Shown here: in pieces, positions 8,578 to 17,652 of the stretch
Numbering within the stretch: position 1 is the first letter of the stretch
Layout: every line of letters begins with the position of its first letter
Source of the DNA: Bacillota bacterium
GTDB lineage: Bacteria; Bacillota; Limnochordia; DTU087
NCBI GenBank assembly: GCA_012798695.1
Contig: JAAZMR010000023.1
Coordinates: 30,749-94,748 of the forward strand
Direction: 5' to 3'
Length of the DNA stretch: 64,000 nucleotides
The notes under the pieces: generated by a model
Told to the model about the DNA's origin: nothing
The model's input: the letters and a program-made list of their open reading frames with translations, nothing else
Database searches by the model: none
Program-made: the position numbers and the translations under genes

Positions 8578-10643
8578 ATGCTGGAGGCACTTATACAGAT
8601 ACCGTACTATATGATTTTCAGCAGCGACTTGTGGTTGGGAAAGGCAAGGCACTGACGACTAAAGATGATTATGCCGTTGGAATCGCCAATTCTTTAGAGC
8701 AAATCCTCATTGCTGATCCCCAAGCCATAGACTTAGTAGGGCTGTCTACTACGTTGGCCACGAATGCCTTGGTTGAGGGAAAAGGAGCTCGGGCAGGACT
8801 GCTTTTGATCGGGTATGATCTTGAACTGGTACAACGATTTCTCCAAGTAGCCCCGTACTGGATAGTAGCTGGTGGGCATGATATGCGAGGCAACGAAAGG
8901 GCTCCACTGGACAAAGAAGAAGTGCGTCGAGTAGTGGCGGCCATGGCTGACGAAGTAGAGGTGATCGCTGTCTCGGAAATGGGTGGGGCGGTTAACCCTG
9001 ACCATGAGCACCGAGTCCAAGCGCTGATCAAAAGGGAATATGGCATTCCAGCCATTACCGGGCACGAGCTGAGCACCGAAATGGACTCCATGAAAAGGGC
9101 GACAACCGTGTTTTGGAATGCGCGGTTGATTCCTATTCTTTTGGAACTAATTGAGGCAGTGACTGGTGTGCTTGAGGCTCGGGGCATTACCGCTCCCATC
9201 ATGCTGGAACGCAGTGATGGAACCTTGATGGGTGAAAGACTGGCTCGCCGACGGCCTATTGAGACGCTAATGTCTGGCCCAGTAGCAAGTGTCTATGGTG
9301 CCCTACATTTGACTGACTGTCAAGATGCATTGGTCATTGACATGGGCGGCACAACTACAGATATTGGTTTGGTGCGCAACGGTCAACCCCGTCTGCGCAA
9401 CAGTGGTGCTCGTATCGGAGTATACCGGACAACCGTGAAAACCTTGGATTTGCATACTACCGGTTTGGGCGGTGATAGCGAACTCGTCATCAAGCAAGAT
9501 GGAAGCCTTGCCATAGGACCCAAGAGGGTGATGCCTGTTAGCTATGCAGCTCAATTATGCCCAGCTATAGCCGAGGAATTGGGAAATTGGGATAAGATCC
9601 AGTGTGAGCACGTCGACGCTGCTTTGCTGCCCCCTGTAGAGTTTTTCATTGCAGTAAAGCAAAGTGGGCACCAGGGCTCTTCCATTAGTAATATGAGCCA
9701 TGCTTTGGGTATGGGCGAACGCGAACAAGCAATTTTCGAAGCCTTACAGACTCTGGGAGGCGCCTCCCGCTTTCGACTTGCTCGGGCCATAGGCTATTCC
9801 TACCCATCTTTACTGCACATGGATGGTTTGGAGTCAGAAGGCCTTGTCTACAGGGTAGGTTTGACACCTACGGATATTTTGCATGTATTGGGTACAATGA
9901 ATCTTTGGGAAGCTGATGCTGCTAAGCAGGCAGTCAGAGCTTTTGCACATCGTTGGGAAGAAACTATGGAATCTACCTGTCAGGCGGTACTTCAAACTAT
10001 GCACCAGCGCTTAGCAGAACAAGCTGTGAACGTAATTTTGGCCGAGACCAATCAAGCGAGTAACAGTTCGAATGGAAGAAGATCACGTGTGGGAACTCTT
10101 TGGATGCGCCAATCCGAGGCGATCCCTTCAATGGAGGATTGCCCCATATGCCAGTATCTCTTGCAGACGGGTCTTAACGGGACTAGTGATCAGCCTTTGG
10201 AATGTAACGTGAAGATCAATTTGCCGATTGTGGCAGTAGGGGCACCAGTAGAAGCATATTTCCCCACATTAGCCAGGGCAATCGGAACAGAACTGCATAT
10301 TCCGGAAAATGCGGATGTAGCCAATGCTATAGGTGCTATCACCGGCAATATCGCTGTAGCCGTAGAAGTTGTGGTTGCCGCTACCGGAGATGGTTACTAT
10401 ATTATCCAGGGAATACCAAGAAACAACAGCTTTGAGGACTTGGAGGAGGCGAATGCGGCCGCAATCGCCTATGTGACTAATAAGGCCAGAGAGCAGGCGA
10501 TAGAGGCGGGAGCCGAAGCAGTAAATATTGATGTCACTGAGGAAGAGGTCATTTCGCAAGTGGGGGATGAGGATTGTCAAGCGCTTTTTTTGCATAAGAA
10601 GATCGTAGCCCGGGCCACGGGGCGACCTCAGACCAGGGTGTAG
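8556..10643 (+). CDS. hydantoinase/oxoprolinase family protein with internal winged-helix-like segment
   Basis: ASKHA-fold protein related to N-methylhydantoinase/5-oxoprolinase subunit A. The N-terminal phosphate-binding motif LGIDAGGTYTDTVLYD, the STTLATNALVEGKGARAGLL stretch and the second nucleotide motif VIDMGGTTTDIGLVRNG (about 262) are all present. Between residues about 385 and 445 lies a helix-turn-helix-like segment (ASRFRLARAIGYSYPSLLHM, then ESEGLVYRVG) before the usual TPTDILHVLG motif. A late CxxC (DCPICQ) is seen. No HyuB partner is adjacent, and the start lies inside dnaE. Substrate is unknown; ATP-dependent lactam or ketone chemistry is the family norm. It could also have a regulatory role. 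Confidence 0.75.
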   Translation: MQLGLGIDAGGTYTDTVLYDFQQRLVVGKGKALTTKDDYAVGIANSLEQILIADPQAIDLVGLSTTLATNALVEGKGARAGLLLIGYDLELVQRFLQVAPYWIVAGGHDMRGNERAPLDKEEVRRVVAAMADEVEVIAVSEMGGAVNPDHEHRVQALIKREYGIPAITGHELSTEMDSMKRATTVFWNARLIPILLELIEAVTGVLEARGITAPIMLERSDGTLMGERLARRRPIETLMSGPVASVYGALHLTDCQDALVIDMGGTTTDIGLVRNGQPRLRNSGARIGVYRTTVKTLDLHTTGLGGDSELVIKQDGSLAIGPKRVMPVSYAAQLCPAIAEELGNWDKIQCEHVDAALLPPVEFFIAVKQSGHQGSSISNMSHALGMGEREQAIFEALQTLGGASRFRLARAIGYSYPSLLHMDGLESEGLVYRVGLTPTDILHVLGTMNLWEADAAKQAVRAFAHRWEETMESTCQAVLQTMHQRLAEQAVNVILAETNQASNSSNGRRSRVGTLWMRQSEAIPSMEDCPICQYLLQTGLNGTSDQPLECNVKINLPIVAVGAPVEAYFPTLARAIGTELHIPENADVANAIGAITGNIAVAVEVVVAATGDGYYIIQGIPRNNSFEDLEEANAAAIAYVTNKAREQAIEAGAEAVNIDVTEEEVISQVGDEDCQALFLHKKIVARATGRPQTRV

Positions 10644-10667
10644 TGTATTTCCTATGGGGGTGTCAAC

Positions 10668-12362
10668 ATGGAGCCGAATAACTCCTATGTGCATGTAGAA
10701 ATTGAAGGAATAGGAAGACGCAAAGTGGAGGCCGGGATCACTCTTCAGAGGCTCGCCCAAGATTGCTGGCCCAAGACTTGGCGCAAGGTAGTTGCAGCTT
10801 ACGTCGATAATGATCTGCGTGAATTGACCCAAACCATCACGCGAGATTGTGTCATCTGCTTTTTTGGGGTGGAAGTCAAGGATGGATATCGTATCTATCA
10901 GCGTAGTGCTACCTTTATTCTGATCCGCGCCGCTCGAGAGATTCTACCGGGATGTAGAGTGACTATCGAGCATTCTCTCAGCAATGGCCTCTATGGTGAG
11001 ATCCACTACAAGAGAGCCCTGACGGAAAAAGATCTGAAAGGCATTGAGCAGAGAATGATGGAGATCGTTGCTCGAGATGAACCTTTTGAGAAAATGGTTG
11101 TACCTAAATCAGCCGCCAGAGAGCTTTTTCTGAAAGACAGGCAATTTGACAAGGTCAACCTCCTCAAATATCGCGAAGCTGATACAATCAATATTTACCG
11201 GTGTGGATGGTTTCACGATTATTTTTATGGCTATATGGTGCCTAGTGCCGGATACCTATCTAAGTTCCGGTTACGTTTCTACCTACCCGGGTTTATCTTA
11301 CAGGTCCCAGACCCTCAAAACCCAGACACGATCCCACCGTACCGAGAGCAACCGAAACTGGCCAGTGTTCATCGCGAGGCAGAGCATTGGGGCAACATCC
11401 TCAATGTAGGGACTGTATCGGCCCTCAACGACATTATTGCCAATGGAGGCAGTGGAGATCTGGTCCGTATAGCAGAAGCACTGCATGAAAAGAAAATCGC
11501 GCAGATGGCAGACATGATTTTAGAGAGACATGAAACATTGCGGGTTATTCTGATTGCCGGCCCATCATCCTCAGGCAAGACCACTTTTGCCCAACGATTG
11601 TCCATTCAGCTGCGAGTCAATGGTCTGCGGCCGGTGGCCCTTCACCTCGATGATTACTTCTTGGATCGGGACAAAACCCCCAAAAACGAAAAAGGTGAAT
11701 ACGACTTTGAATCCATAGAAGCCATCGACCTGGCTTTGTTCAATAGTCAACTATCAGAATTGATTCAAGGCGAGGAGGTAGAGGTGCCCTCCTTTGATTT
11801 CATCAGTGGGCAACGGCAATATACGGGCAAAAAGCTAAGAGTAGCACCCGATGAGCCGATTATTATCGAAGGGATCCACGGTCTCAATGACCGGCTGACT
11901 CAGTCAATTCCAAGTGGTAACAAGTTTAAGATATATATCAGTGCTTTGACACAGCTAAATATCGATGATCATAATCGGATTCCAACCACTGATGTCCGCC
12001 TCCTCAGGCGCATGGTTAGGGACCATCAGTTCCGTTCTCATTCTGCTCACGATACCTTAGGACATTGGGGCGCCGTCCGGCAAGGAGAGAGAAGGAACAT
12101 TTTCCCATTTCAGGAACAGGCTGATGTCATGTTTAACTCGGCTCTTACCTATGAGCTTGCCGTCCTCAAGCGACATGCAGAGCCCCTGCTGCAGACAATT
12201 CGCAGACAGGATCCCGGCTATATTGAAGCTAAACGGCTGCTAAAGTTTCTAAGTTACTTCTTGCCTCTTGATGAAAAAGACGTACCAGCTACTTCCATCC
12301 TACGAGAGTTTGTTGGCGGCAGTTGTTTCCATGAGACAATTCCCACCAATGATGACGTATAA
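10668..12362 (+). CDS. TGS-domain nucleoside kinase (uridine kinase-like)
   Basis: Fusion of an N-terminal TGS domain (residues 1-65) and a threonyl/alanyl-tRNA-synthetase-like SAD region (about 70-230) with a C-terminal uridine kinase/phosphoribulokinase domain. The kinase has Walker A LIAGPSSSGKTTFAQRL near 288, the substrate segment LHLDDYFLDRDKTP, and IIEGIHGLND. This architecture is well known in Clostridia and Thermotogae as an annotated nucleoside kinase, with little direct biochemistry. ATG 10668 follows ATGGGGGTG. The preceding gene ends 24 nt upstream, so co-transcription with it is likely. Confidence 0.85.
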   Translation: MEPNNSYVHVEIEGIGRRKVEAGITLQRLAQDCWPKTWRKVVAAYVDNDLRELTQTITRDCVICFFGVEVKDGYRIYQRSATFILIRAAREILPGCRVTIEHSLSNGLYGEIHYKRALTEKDLKGIEQRMMEIVARDEPFEKMVVPKSAARELFLKDRQFDKVNLLKYREADTINIYRCGWFHDYFYGYMVPSAGYLSKFRLRFYLPGFILQVPDPQNPDTIPPYREQPKLASVHREAEHWGNILNVGTVSALNDIIANGGSGDLVRIAEALHEKKIAQMADMILERHETLRVILIAGPSSSGKTTFAQRLSIQLRVNGLRPVALHLDDYFLDRDKTPKNEKGEYDFESIEAIDLALFNSQLSELIQGEEVEVPSFDFISGQRQYTGKKLRVAPDEPIIIEGIHGLNDRLTQSIPSGNKFKIYISALTQLNIDDHNRIPTTDVRLLRRMVRDHQFRSHSAHDTLGHWGAVRQGERRNIFPFQEQADVMFNSALTYELAVLKRHAEPLLQTIRRQDPGYIEAKRLLKFLSYFLPLDEKDVPATSILREFVGGSCFHETIPTNDDV

Positions 12363-12576
12363 ACAGAAATGGTGACAAATTAATGTAACTGTAACATACA
12401 CAGGCAGGAATCCCCTCCATGAGCAGGAATATATTAGTTAAACGGAGTCATTACTAAGAGGGTATTGTTACTAATTCATTGCAGACCCGTTGCGTTTGAC
12501 TATACATCCTGCACATCACTTGCTAGACTAATGGCATTTCAACGCCAAATGGAACTAAGTAGCGGGAGGGGATAAA

Positions 12577-13365
12577 ATGCTGGCATTGGAAATGGTCCCT
12601 GATAGGAATGTCTCGTACAGGCGGGATAAACAGCTGGTGGCAGAGTATCTCTTGTTGTATGAACGAAACCGTTCACCGGAATTACTCGAAATACTGGTAC
12701 TGGCCCACTGGGAACTGGTAGAGTATCTAGCCTCGAAATTTACTAAAGATCCCCAGCTACGAGAAGATCTGGTACAAGTTGGCGGCATTGGTCTTACTAA
12801 AGCTCTTCAACGATTTGAGAGCAACCGAAAAGTACAGTTTGTGACTTATGCAACACCGACTATTATTGGAGAGATCAAACGTTATCTGAGGGATAGTACG
12901 TGGAGTGTGAAGATCGGCCGTGAAGCTAAGAAATTGCACTATCAGATGGAAGAAGCGAGAGTCTACCTCTCCAATAAGCTGGGCCGAACTCCGACACTTA
13001 GTGATATCAGCCAGTGGCTAAATGTAGAAGAAGAGAAGCTTCTAGAGGCTTTGGAAGCGGGCCCCAATCGCGTGTCTGCTTCCCTCCAACAGGAAACCAG
13101 TGGTGATGAACTGTTTCTCGAAGATTTTCTGGGAGTGCCGGATAGCGATTATGACGCGGTGGAAAATCGGTTACTACTCAGGGATATGATGGCAGACATA
13201 GCGCCTAGAGAGCGCCAGATCTTATATCTGCGCCATGTGGAAGGGCTTTCTCAAAGCATGGTGGGAGAGATGTTGGGCATATCGCAAATGCACGTATCTC
13301 GCTTGGAGCGGAGGACATTGTCCAGGCTGCGGACAGCCGTTTCGTCCTGCAGCCTATGTACCTAA
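12577..13365 (+). CDS. sigma-70 family sigma factor, SigB/SigF/SigG-like, orphan
   Basis: Alternative sigma factor of the stress/sporulation group. Region 2 is visible (EDLVQVGGIGLTKALQRFE, then FVTYATPTIIGEIKRYLRD), region 3 follows (GRTPTLSDISQWLNVEE), and region 4 ends in a helix-turn-helix (LSQSMVGEMLGISQMHVSRL). Length 262 matches SigB/F/G. It starts at ATG 12577 behind GGGAGGGG and is flanked by its own strong terminator, so it is a single-gene unit. No anti-sigma or anti-anti-sigma gene is adjacent, unlike the sigF operon at the other end of this window. A possible SigB-like element (GTTAAAC, then GGGTAT at 12460) lies upstream, but its 16-17 nt spacing is longer than usual. Confidence 0.85.
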   Translation: MLALEMVPDRNVSYRRDKQLVAEYLLLYERNRSPELLEILVLAHWELVEYLASKFTKDPQLREDLVQVGGIGLTKALQRFESNRKVQFVTYATPTIIGEIKRYLRDSTWSVKIGREAKKLHYQMEEARVYLSNKLGRTPTLSDISQWLNVEEEKLLEALEAGPNRVSASLQQETSGDELFLEDFLGVPDSDYDAVENRLLLRDMMADIAPRERQILYLRHVEGLSQSMVGEMLGISQMHVSRLERRTLSRLRTAVSSCSLCT

Positions 13366-13384
13366 TGTACCTAAAGAAAACGCG

Positions 13385-13429
13385 AAGGCCAGGAGCATAA
13401 AGCACTATGGCGGTTCTCTGGCCTTTTTT
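13385..13429 (+). terminator. rho-independent terminator of orphan sigma gene
   Basis: AAGGCCAG pairs with CTGGCCTT across a 25-nt loop and runs directly into six T residues. It lies 20 nt downstream of the sigma-factor stop codon. Confidence 0.85.
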
Positions 13430-13557
13430 CATTTTCGTATGGTCCTGTTCTGCAAATGCTTACCTCCCTTTCCACATCACTAGTGATATAATAATGCGTG
13501 CCAAGCTCATGCCAAGTAGAGCAATAATGCTGTCTTGCTGGGAGAGGAAAAGCGATT

Positions 13558-14472
13558 ATGGCCTGTTTCAGGCAACAACTATCGATACATATTGGTGAGG
13601 GAGCCCAAGAGGCGTTGAATGATCAGCATATGACTAATGAGACTGCCAGGCATGTTGAGAAAGGGTATCCTAAGGAGGAAGAACAGACTCAACCTCCGCG
13701 TTTGGGATTGGCCCTTGGTGGAGGTGCTGCCCGGGGGATTGCCCATGTTGGGGTATTACAGGTCTTATGGGAAAACGAAATCCCAATCAAAGCCATTGCC
13801 GGCACTAGTGCCGGTGCTATGGCTGGTGCTATTGTAGCTGCTGGGCATACGCCTGATGACCTAGCCGAAATCGCCAGAACCAGCAACTGGTGGTTTCTGG
13901 CCAAAGACGTGTCACTGAGGGCAGGCTTGCTGCGCTCTGCGGGTATAGAGAGATGGTTAAGGCGTCATACGCAAGGCAAGACGTTTCGGGATCTTGAGGT
14001 ACCATTGGCAGTAGTTACCTCCGATCTGATTAGTGGTGAGACAGTGGTCTTTACCAGTGGAGATGTAGCGTGGGCAGCTCGGGTGAGTGCCACGGTTCCC
14101 GGTATTTACGCTCCGGTAGAATACCGGGGCCGCTTACTGGTAGATGGCGGACTCACACAGAATGTCCCCGTGACTACCGCTCTCGCAATGGATGTAGATG
14201 TAATTCTAGCAGTCAGTCTCAATGGCTCATTTTTAGATAGTGGACCACCCGAGCGGCCGGCGGAAGCAATCCAACAAGCTATCAGCATATTGCAGCGGGC
14301 CCATGTGAAGGAGCAGATCAGCCAAGCTCATCTGACCATCACCCCCAATCTGGAAGGATTGGGGTTAACGGATTTTCGCGCTGTGGACGAATTCATCCAG
14401 TTGGGTAGGGAAGCAATGGAGAGAGCATTGCCAGACTTGCAGTCTATACTACAGAAAGGGACGAAAGAGTAG
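13558..14472 (+). CDS. patatin-like phospholipase (RssA/NTE family)
   Basis: Serine hydrolase with a patatin fold. The oxyanion-hole glycine run LALGGGAARGIAHVGVLQ (about residue 51), the nucleophile elbow GTSAG with catalytic Ser, and the dyad Asp in LVDGGLTQNVP are all intact, so it should be active on acyl esters. It carries about 45 poorly conserved N-terminal residues. ATG 13558 has AGAGG upstream; a later in-frame ATG near 13630 lacks a ribosome site. The stop is 3 nt before purE, so the two are probably co-transcribed, although no functional link is obvious. Confidence 0.85.
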   Translation: MACFRQQLSIHIGEGAQEALNDQHMTNETARHVEKGYPKEEEQTQPPRLGLALGGGAARGIAHVGVLQVLWENEIPIKAIAGTSAGAMAGAIVAAGHTPDDLAEIARTSNWWFLAKDVSLRAGLLRSAGIERWLRRHTQGKTFRDLEVPLAVVTSDLISGETVVFTSGDVAWAARVSATVPGIYAPVEYRGRLLVDGGLTQNVPVTTALAMDVDVILAVSLNGSFLDSGPPERPAEAIQQAISILQRAHVKEQISQAHLTITPNLEGLGLTDFRAVDEFIQLGREAMERALPDLQSILQKGTKE

Positions 14473-14475
14473 CAT

Positions 14476-15018
14476 ATGGATATACGACGAGAATCAAAGA
14501 ATAACCCACTCATTGGAGTCGTAATCGGCAGTGATAGTGATTTGCCGATCATGGCACCTGGTTTGGAGATACTGGAAAAATGGGGAATACCTTTCGAAGT
14601 GCATATCTTATCAGCCCACCGCACCCCAACTGCAGCGGCTGATTATGCCCAGACTGCCAGGGACCGTGGTTTGAAAGTGATCATCGCTGGGGCGGGAATG
14701 GCCGCGCATCTGCCCGGAGTATTGGCTGCTTACACTACTCTTCCAGTGGTTGGTGTGCCAATAGCTAGTGGGGAACTAAAAGGAGTTGATGCCCTCTACG
14801 CCATTGTGCAGATGCCATCAGGTGTACCGGTAGCATCGGTCGGAATCAATGCTGGGAAAAACGCCGTAATACTGGCGATAGAGATTCTAGGCTTGACTGG
14901 TTCAGTTTGGCAAGATAAGCTAGAAGCGTATCGGAAAGATCAAGCAGAGGGGATTTCAGTCAAGAACGCCCGATTGCAGGAATTGGGATACCATAAGTAC
15001 TTAGATAGTGCAAAATGA
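14476..15018 (+). CDS. purE: 5-(carboxyamino)imidazole ribonucleotide mutase
   Basis: Class I PurE, which converts N5-CAIR to CAIR in purine synthesis. Signature segments are VVIGSDSDLPIM near residue 16, the active-site ILSAHRTP loop, IAGAGMAAHLPGVLA, and PVVGVPI. At 180 residues it is slightly longer than usual because of a charged C-terminal tail. It follows the patatin-like gene by 3 nt and is separated from the main pur operon by a 390-nt leader with its own promoter and riboswitch. PurK is not in the window. Confidence 0.93.
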   Translation: MDIRRESKNNPLIGVVIGSDSDLPIMAPGLEILEKWGIPFEVHILSAHRTPTAAADYAQTARDRGLKVIIAGAGMAAHLPGVLAAYTTLPVVGVPIASGELKGVDALYAIVQMPSGVPVASVGINAGKNAVILAIEILGLTGSVWQDKLEAYRKDQAEGISVKNARLQELGYHKYLDSAK

Positions 15019-15105
15019 TACTCCGCTCTGTAGTGATTTTGTCGTAATCTTAGCCTTGACTCGAAAGAGCCAGTTATCTGCAATTTGGCGTTGCACGCGT
15101 ATGAG

Positions 15106-15134
15106 TTGCACCGACGATATACGCCTGCTATAAT
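15106..15134 (+). promoter_or_regulatory. sigma-A promoter of the purL operon
   Basis: TTGCAC (-35) at 15106-15111 and a perfect TATAAT (-10) at 15129-15134 are separated by 17 nt. Predicted transcription start is near 15141, giving a leader of about 270 nt before purL that contains the riboswitch. Confidence 0.85.
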
Positions 15135-15180
15135 TAGACATGGAACCACCGATTGAAAACTCAATATTGTCTTTTAGATG

Positions 15181-15324
15181 AAAGTGCACCTAGGGTTCCG
15201 CCGCCTGCGGGCGGGTCTGGACCAAGTGGTGCAGGCATTGACCATAAGAGGACAGTGCTACACCCTAGAAGGATAAAAGCCTGGGCGGGTAGGTTTCACG
15301 GACTATAGTGTAACCTACCCGCCC
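15181..15324 (+). promoter_or_regulatory. ykkC-family riboswitch, probably PRPP class, with expression platform
   Basis: The leader carries ykkC-motif landmarks in order: GAAAGTG (just before), CTAGGGTTCCG at 15190, GTCTGGACCAAG, and GGATAAAAGCC at 15271. Pairings are visible: TGCACC with GGTGCA (15185/15228) and CTAGGGT with ACCCTAG (15190/15262). The 3' edge of the aptamer (GGGCGGG) is shared with the terminator stem, as expected for a transcriptional switch. ykkC subtypes bind guanidine, ppGpp, PRPP or nucleoside diphosphates; position in front of purL-F-M-N-D favours PRPP, with ligand binding preventing termination. The subtype is inferred from context, not proven. Confidence 0.82.
15283..15324 (+). 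terminator. terminator stem of purL leader
   Basis: GGGCGGGTAGGTT pairs perfectly with AACCTACCCGCCC (13 bp), and three more pairs form after a single mismatch inside. Only TT then AGCTTT follows, so the U-tract is poor, but the stem is very stable and overlaps the riboswitch aptamer. Confidence 0.8.
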
Positions 15325-15408
15325 TTAGCTTTCGGAGAAAAGGCTAATTAGGAGGAGAGCTGGGAACCTCTAAGTAGGGGTAAAGTACCATTCGATAAGG
15401 AGGCATAA

Positions 15409-17652
15409 ATGATGGCATCAGGAAACGCTAACATTTGGGAAGATATGGGGCTTACTGCTGAGGAGTATGCAATGATTGAGGAACATCTTGGCCGTCGACC
15501 CAACGAACTCGAATTAGCTTTGTTCTCCGTGATGTGGTCAGAACACTGTGGGTATAAGTATTCTCGAGCACTGCTAGGTCGCTTGCCAACAAAAGGTAGT
15601 CATGTGTTACAGGGGCCAGGTGAAAACGCTGGCATTGTCGATATTCATGATGGTCAAGCAATAGTAATGAAGATCGAAAGCCACAATCATCCGTCGGCAG
15701 TGGAGCCCTATGCAGGGGCTGCCACGGGAGTGGGTGGTATTTTGCGGGATATTTTCACCATGGGTGCCAGACCTGTGGCAGGTCTAAACTCTTTGCGTTT
15801 CGGTCGCCTGACTGACTCGCACCAGCGGCACCTGCTCAAGGGAGCAGTAGCCGGTATGGCAGGATATGGTAATACGGTGGGAGTCCCGATGATTGGCGGA
15901 GAGATCTATTTTGATGACTCCTATAGCGGAAACTGTCTAGTCAATGCTATGGCAGTGGGGTTCTTGGACAAAGGCGATCCAATCGCCAAAGGTATTGCCG
16001 CGGGTGTAGGCAATCCGGTGATGGCTGCAGGCACGCCTACTGGTCGGGATGGTATTGAAGGTGCAGCATTTGCCTCAGGAGAACTTACAGAAGCATCAGC
16101 GGAGAGGCGTTCTGCTATACCTAAAGGCTATCCTGAGATGGGTAAGCGGCTCATTGAAGCCTGTTTGGAGGCAATCAAATCAGGCCACCTGGTCGGAATC
16201 CAGGACATGGGGGCTGCCGGACTGACTAGTTCTGCTTGTGAGATGGCGGCTCGGGGAGAGCACGGTATCGAACTGAACATAGACTTGATTCCGGTAAGAG
16301 AGCAAGGTATGACTCCTTACGAGATCATGCTGTCGGAGACACAGGAGCGTATGCTCTTTGTCGTGAAGGCGGGCGAGGAAGCTCAGGTGGAAGCCATATT
16401 CGAGAAATGGGAAGTGCCCATCGCTACCATTGGTAGGGTAACAGATGATGGCCTTCTGCGCCTGAAGTGCGGCCACAAGATTGTAGCTGAAGTGCCCGCG
16501 GAAGCTCTAGCCTCTGCCCCTATCTACCAACCCGCATCCAGGCGTCCCCAGTATCTAGAAGAGACATCGAGTTTCGAGCTGAATAGCATTGCGGAACCCG
16601 ATGATCACAACCATGTACTCCTTCGACTCTTGGCCTCTCCCAACATTGCCAGCAAAGAATGGGCTTTCCAGCAATACGATTATGCGGCTGGTGGCAACAC
16701 ATTAGTGCCTCCCGGACTTTCTGGGGCAGGAGTAATTGGGATTGCAGATACCAATAAGGCTGTAGCATTTAGTGTCGATTGTAACTCCCGTTTATGCTAT
16801 CTTGATCCCGCTTCCGGAGCCGCGGCAGCAGTGGCGGAGGCTGCCCGGAACCTAGTCTGCAGTGGGGCAAGACCAATAGCTGTTACCGATGGTCTCAACT
16901 TCGGCAATCCCGAGAAGCCAGAGAATTACTGGCAGTTCTCAGAGGCGATTGACGGTATTGCTGATGCTTGCCGTATGCTCGATACACCGGTGATCGGTGG
17001 CAATGTATCATTTTACAATGAAAGTAAGGGTAAAGCCATCTATCCTACCCCTGTTATCGGTATGGTGGGTCTCATAAACGATAAGGCTCATATTTGTACA
17101 CAGAGTTTCAAAGAAGTGGGAGATGTTATTGTCCTTCTGGGAGAGAACCGAGGAGAGCTAGGAGGCAGCGAGTATTTGCAGGTAGTGCACGATTTGGTCA
17201 CTGGCTGTCCACCCAAATTGGACCTAGATCTGGAGAGACGGATCCAGCAAGTATGTCTGGAGGCCATTGAGGAAGGATTAGTCAATTCTGCCCACGATTG
17301 CAGTGAAGGTGGGTTGGCCATAACTCTGGCAGAGTGCTGTATCCAAGGACAACTTGGTGCAGAAATCACCCTAGACCATGAGGGTTTATCCGGAGCGGCA
17401 CTGCTTTTCGGAGAAAGCCATAGTCGCATAGTGCTCTCTTTGCCTGCCGAGTATCTGGATAGACTGCGGAAAATAGCCACAAAACGGGGAGCGCCTCTGC
17501 AGACAATAGGTAGGGTGCAAGCTGGCAGTATAAAAGTCGCGGTGTCGCTTAAGGACGAACACACTACTCAGCCGCAGATCCTGATCGACTTGCCGGTGCA
17601 GGAACTAGAAAACACCTGGCGAGGGGCTATTGCAGGTCTGATGGAGTCATGA
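15409..17652 (+). CDS. purL: phosphoribosylformylglycinamidine synthase subunit PurL
   Basis: Synthetase subunit of FGAM synthase; it uses ATP and ammonia supplied by PurQ, with PurS as bridge. It is the small-type PurL (747 residues). Visible motifs are VMWSEHCGYKYSR near the N-terminus, KIESHNHPSAVEPYAGAATG with the catalytic His region, IGGEIYFD, and the second ATP-fold half beginning around AGVIGIADTNKA. ATG 15409 (or ATG 15412) follows AAGGAGG. purS and purQ, which normally precede purL in Bacillota, are absent here. The stop overlaps the purF start by 4 nt. Confidence 0.95.
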   Translation: MMASGNANIWEDMGLTAEEYAMIEEHLGRRPNELELALFSVMWSEHCGYKYSRALLGRLPTKGSHVLQGPGENAGIVDIHDGQAIVMKIESHNHPSAVEPYAGAATGVGGILRDIFTMGARPVAGLNSLRFGRLTDSHQRHLLKGAVAGMAGYGNTVGVPMIGGEIYFDDSYSGNCLVNAMAVGFLDKGDPIAKGIAAGVGNPVMAAGTPTGRDGIEGAAFASGELTEASAERRSAIPKGYPEMGKRLIEACLEAIKSGHLVGIQDMGAAGLTSSACEMAARGEHGIELNIDLIPVREQGMTPYEIMLSETQERMLFVVKAGEEAQVEAIFEKWEVPIATIGRVTDDGLLRLKCGHKIVAEVPAEALASAPIYQPASRRPQYLEETSSFELNSIAEPDDHNHVLLRLLASPNIASKEWAFQQYDYAAGGNTLVPPGLSGAGVIGIADTNKAVAFSVDCNSRLCYLDPASGAAAAVAEAARNLVCSGARPIAVTDGLNFGNPEKPENYWQFSEAIDGIADACRMLDTPVIGGNVSFYNESKGKAIYPTPVIGMVGLINDKAHICTQSFKEVGDVIVLLGENRGELGGSEYLQVVHDLVTGCPPKLDLDLERRIQQVCLEAIEEGLVNSAHDCSEGGLAITLAECCIQGQLGAEITLDHEGLSGAALLFGESHSRIVLSLPAEYLDRLRKIATKRGAPLQTIGRVQAGSIKVAVSLKDEHTTQPQILIDLPVQELENTWRGAIAGLMES

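Noticed and set aside
8669-9202. 177-aa minus-strand ORF
   Set aside because: Antisense shadow of the hydantoinase-like gene; Ser/Thr-rich low-complexity translation with no domain.
10269-10832. 187-aa minus-strand ORF across the junction of two plus genes
   Set aside because: Antisense to two recognised genes; no ribosome site and no recognisable pattern.
12437-12465. SigB-type autoregulatory promoter (GTTAAA ... GGGTAT) before the orphan sigma gene
   Set aside because: Spacer of about 17 nt exceeds the usual 12-15 for SigB, so it is mentioned but not called as a feature.
17088-17564. 158-aa minus-strand ORF
   Set aside because: Shadow of purL in the antisense frame.
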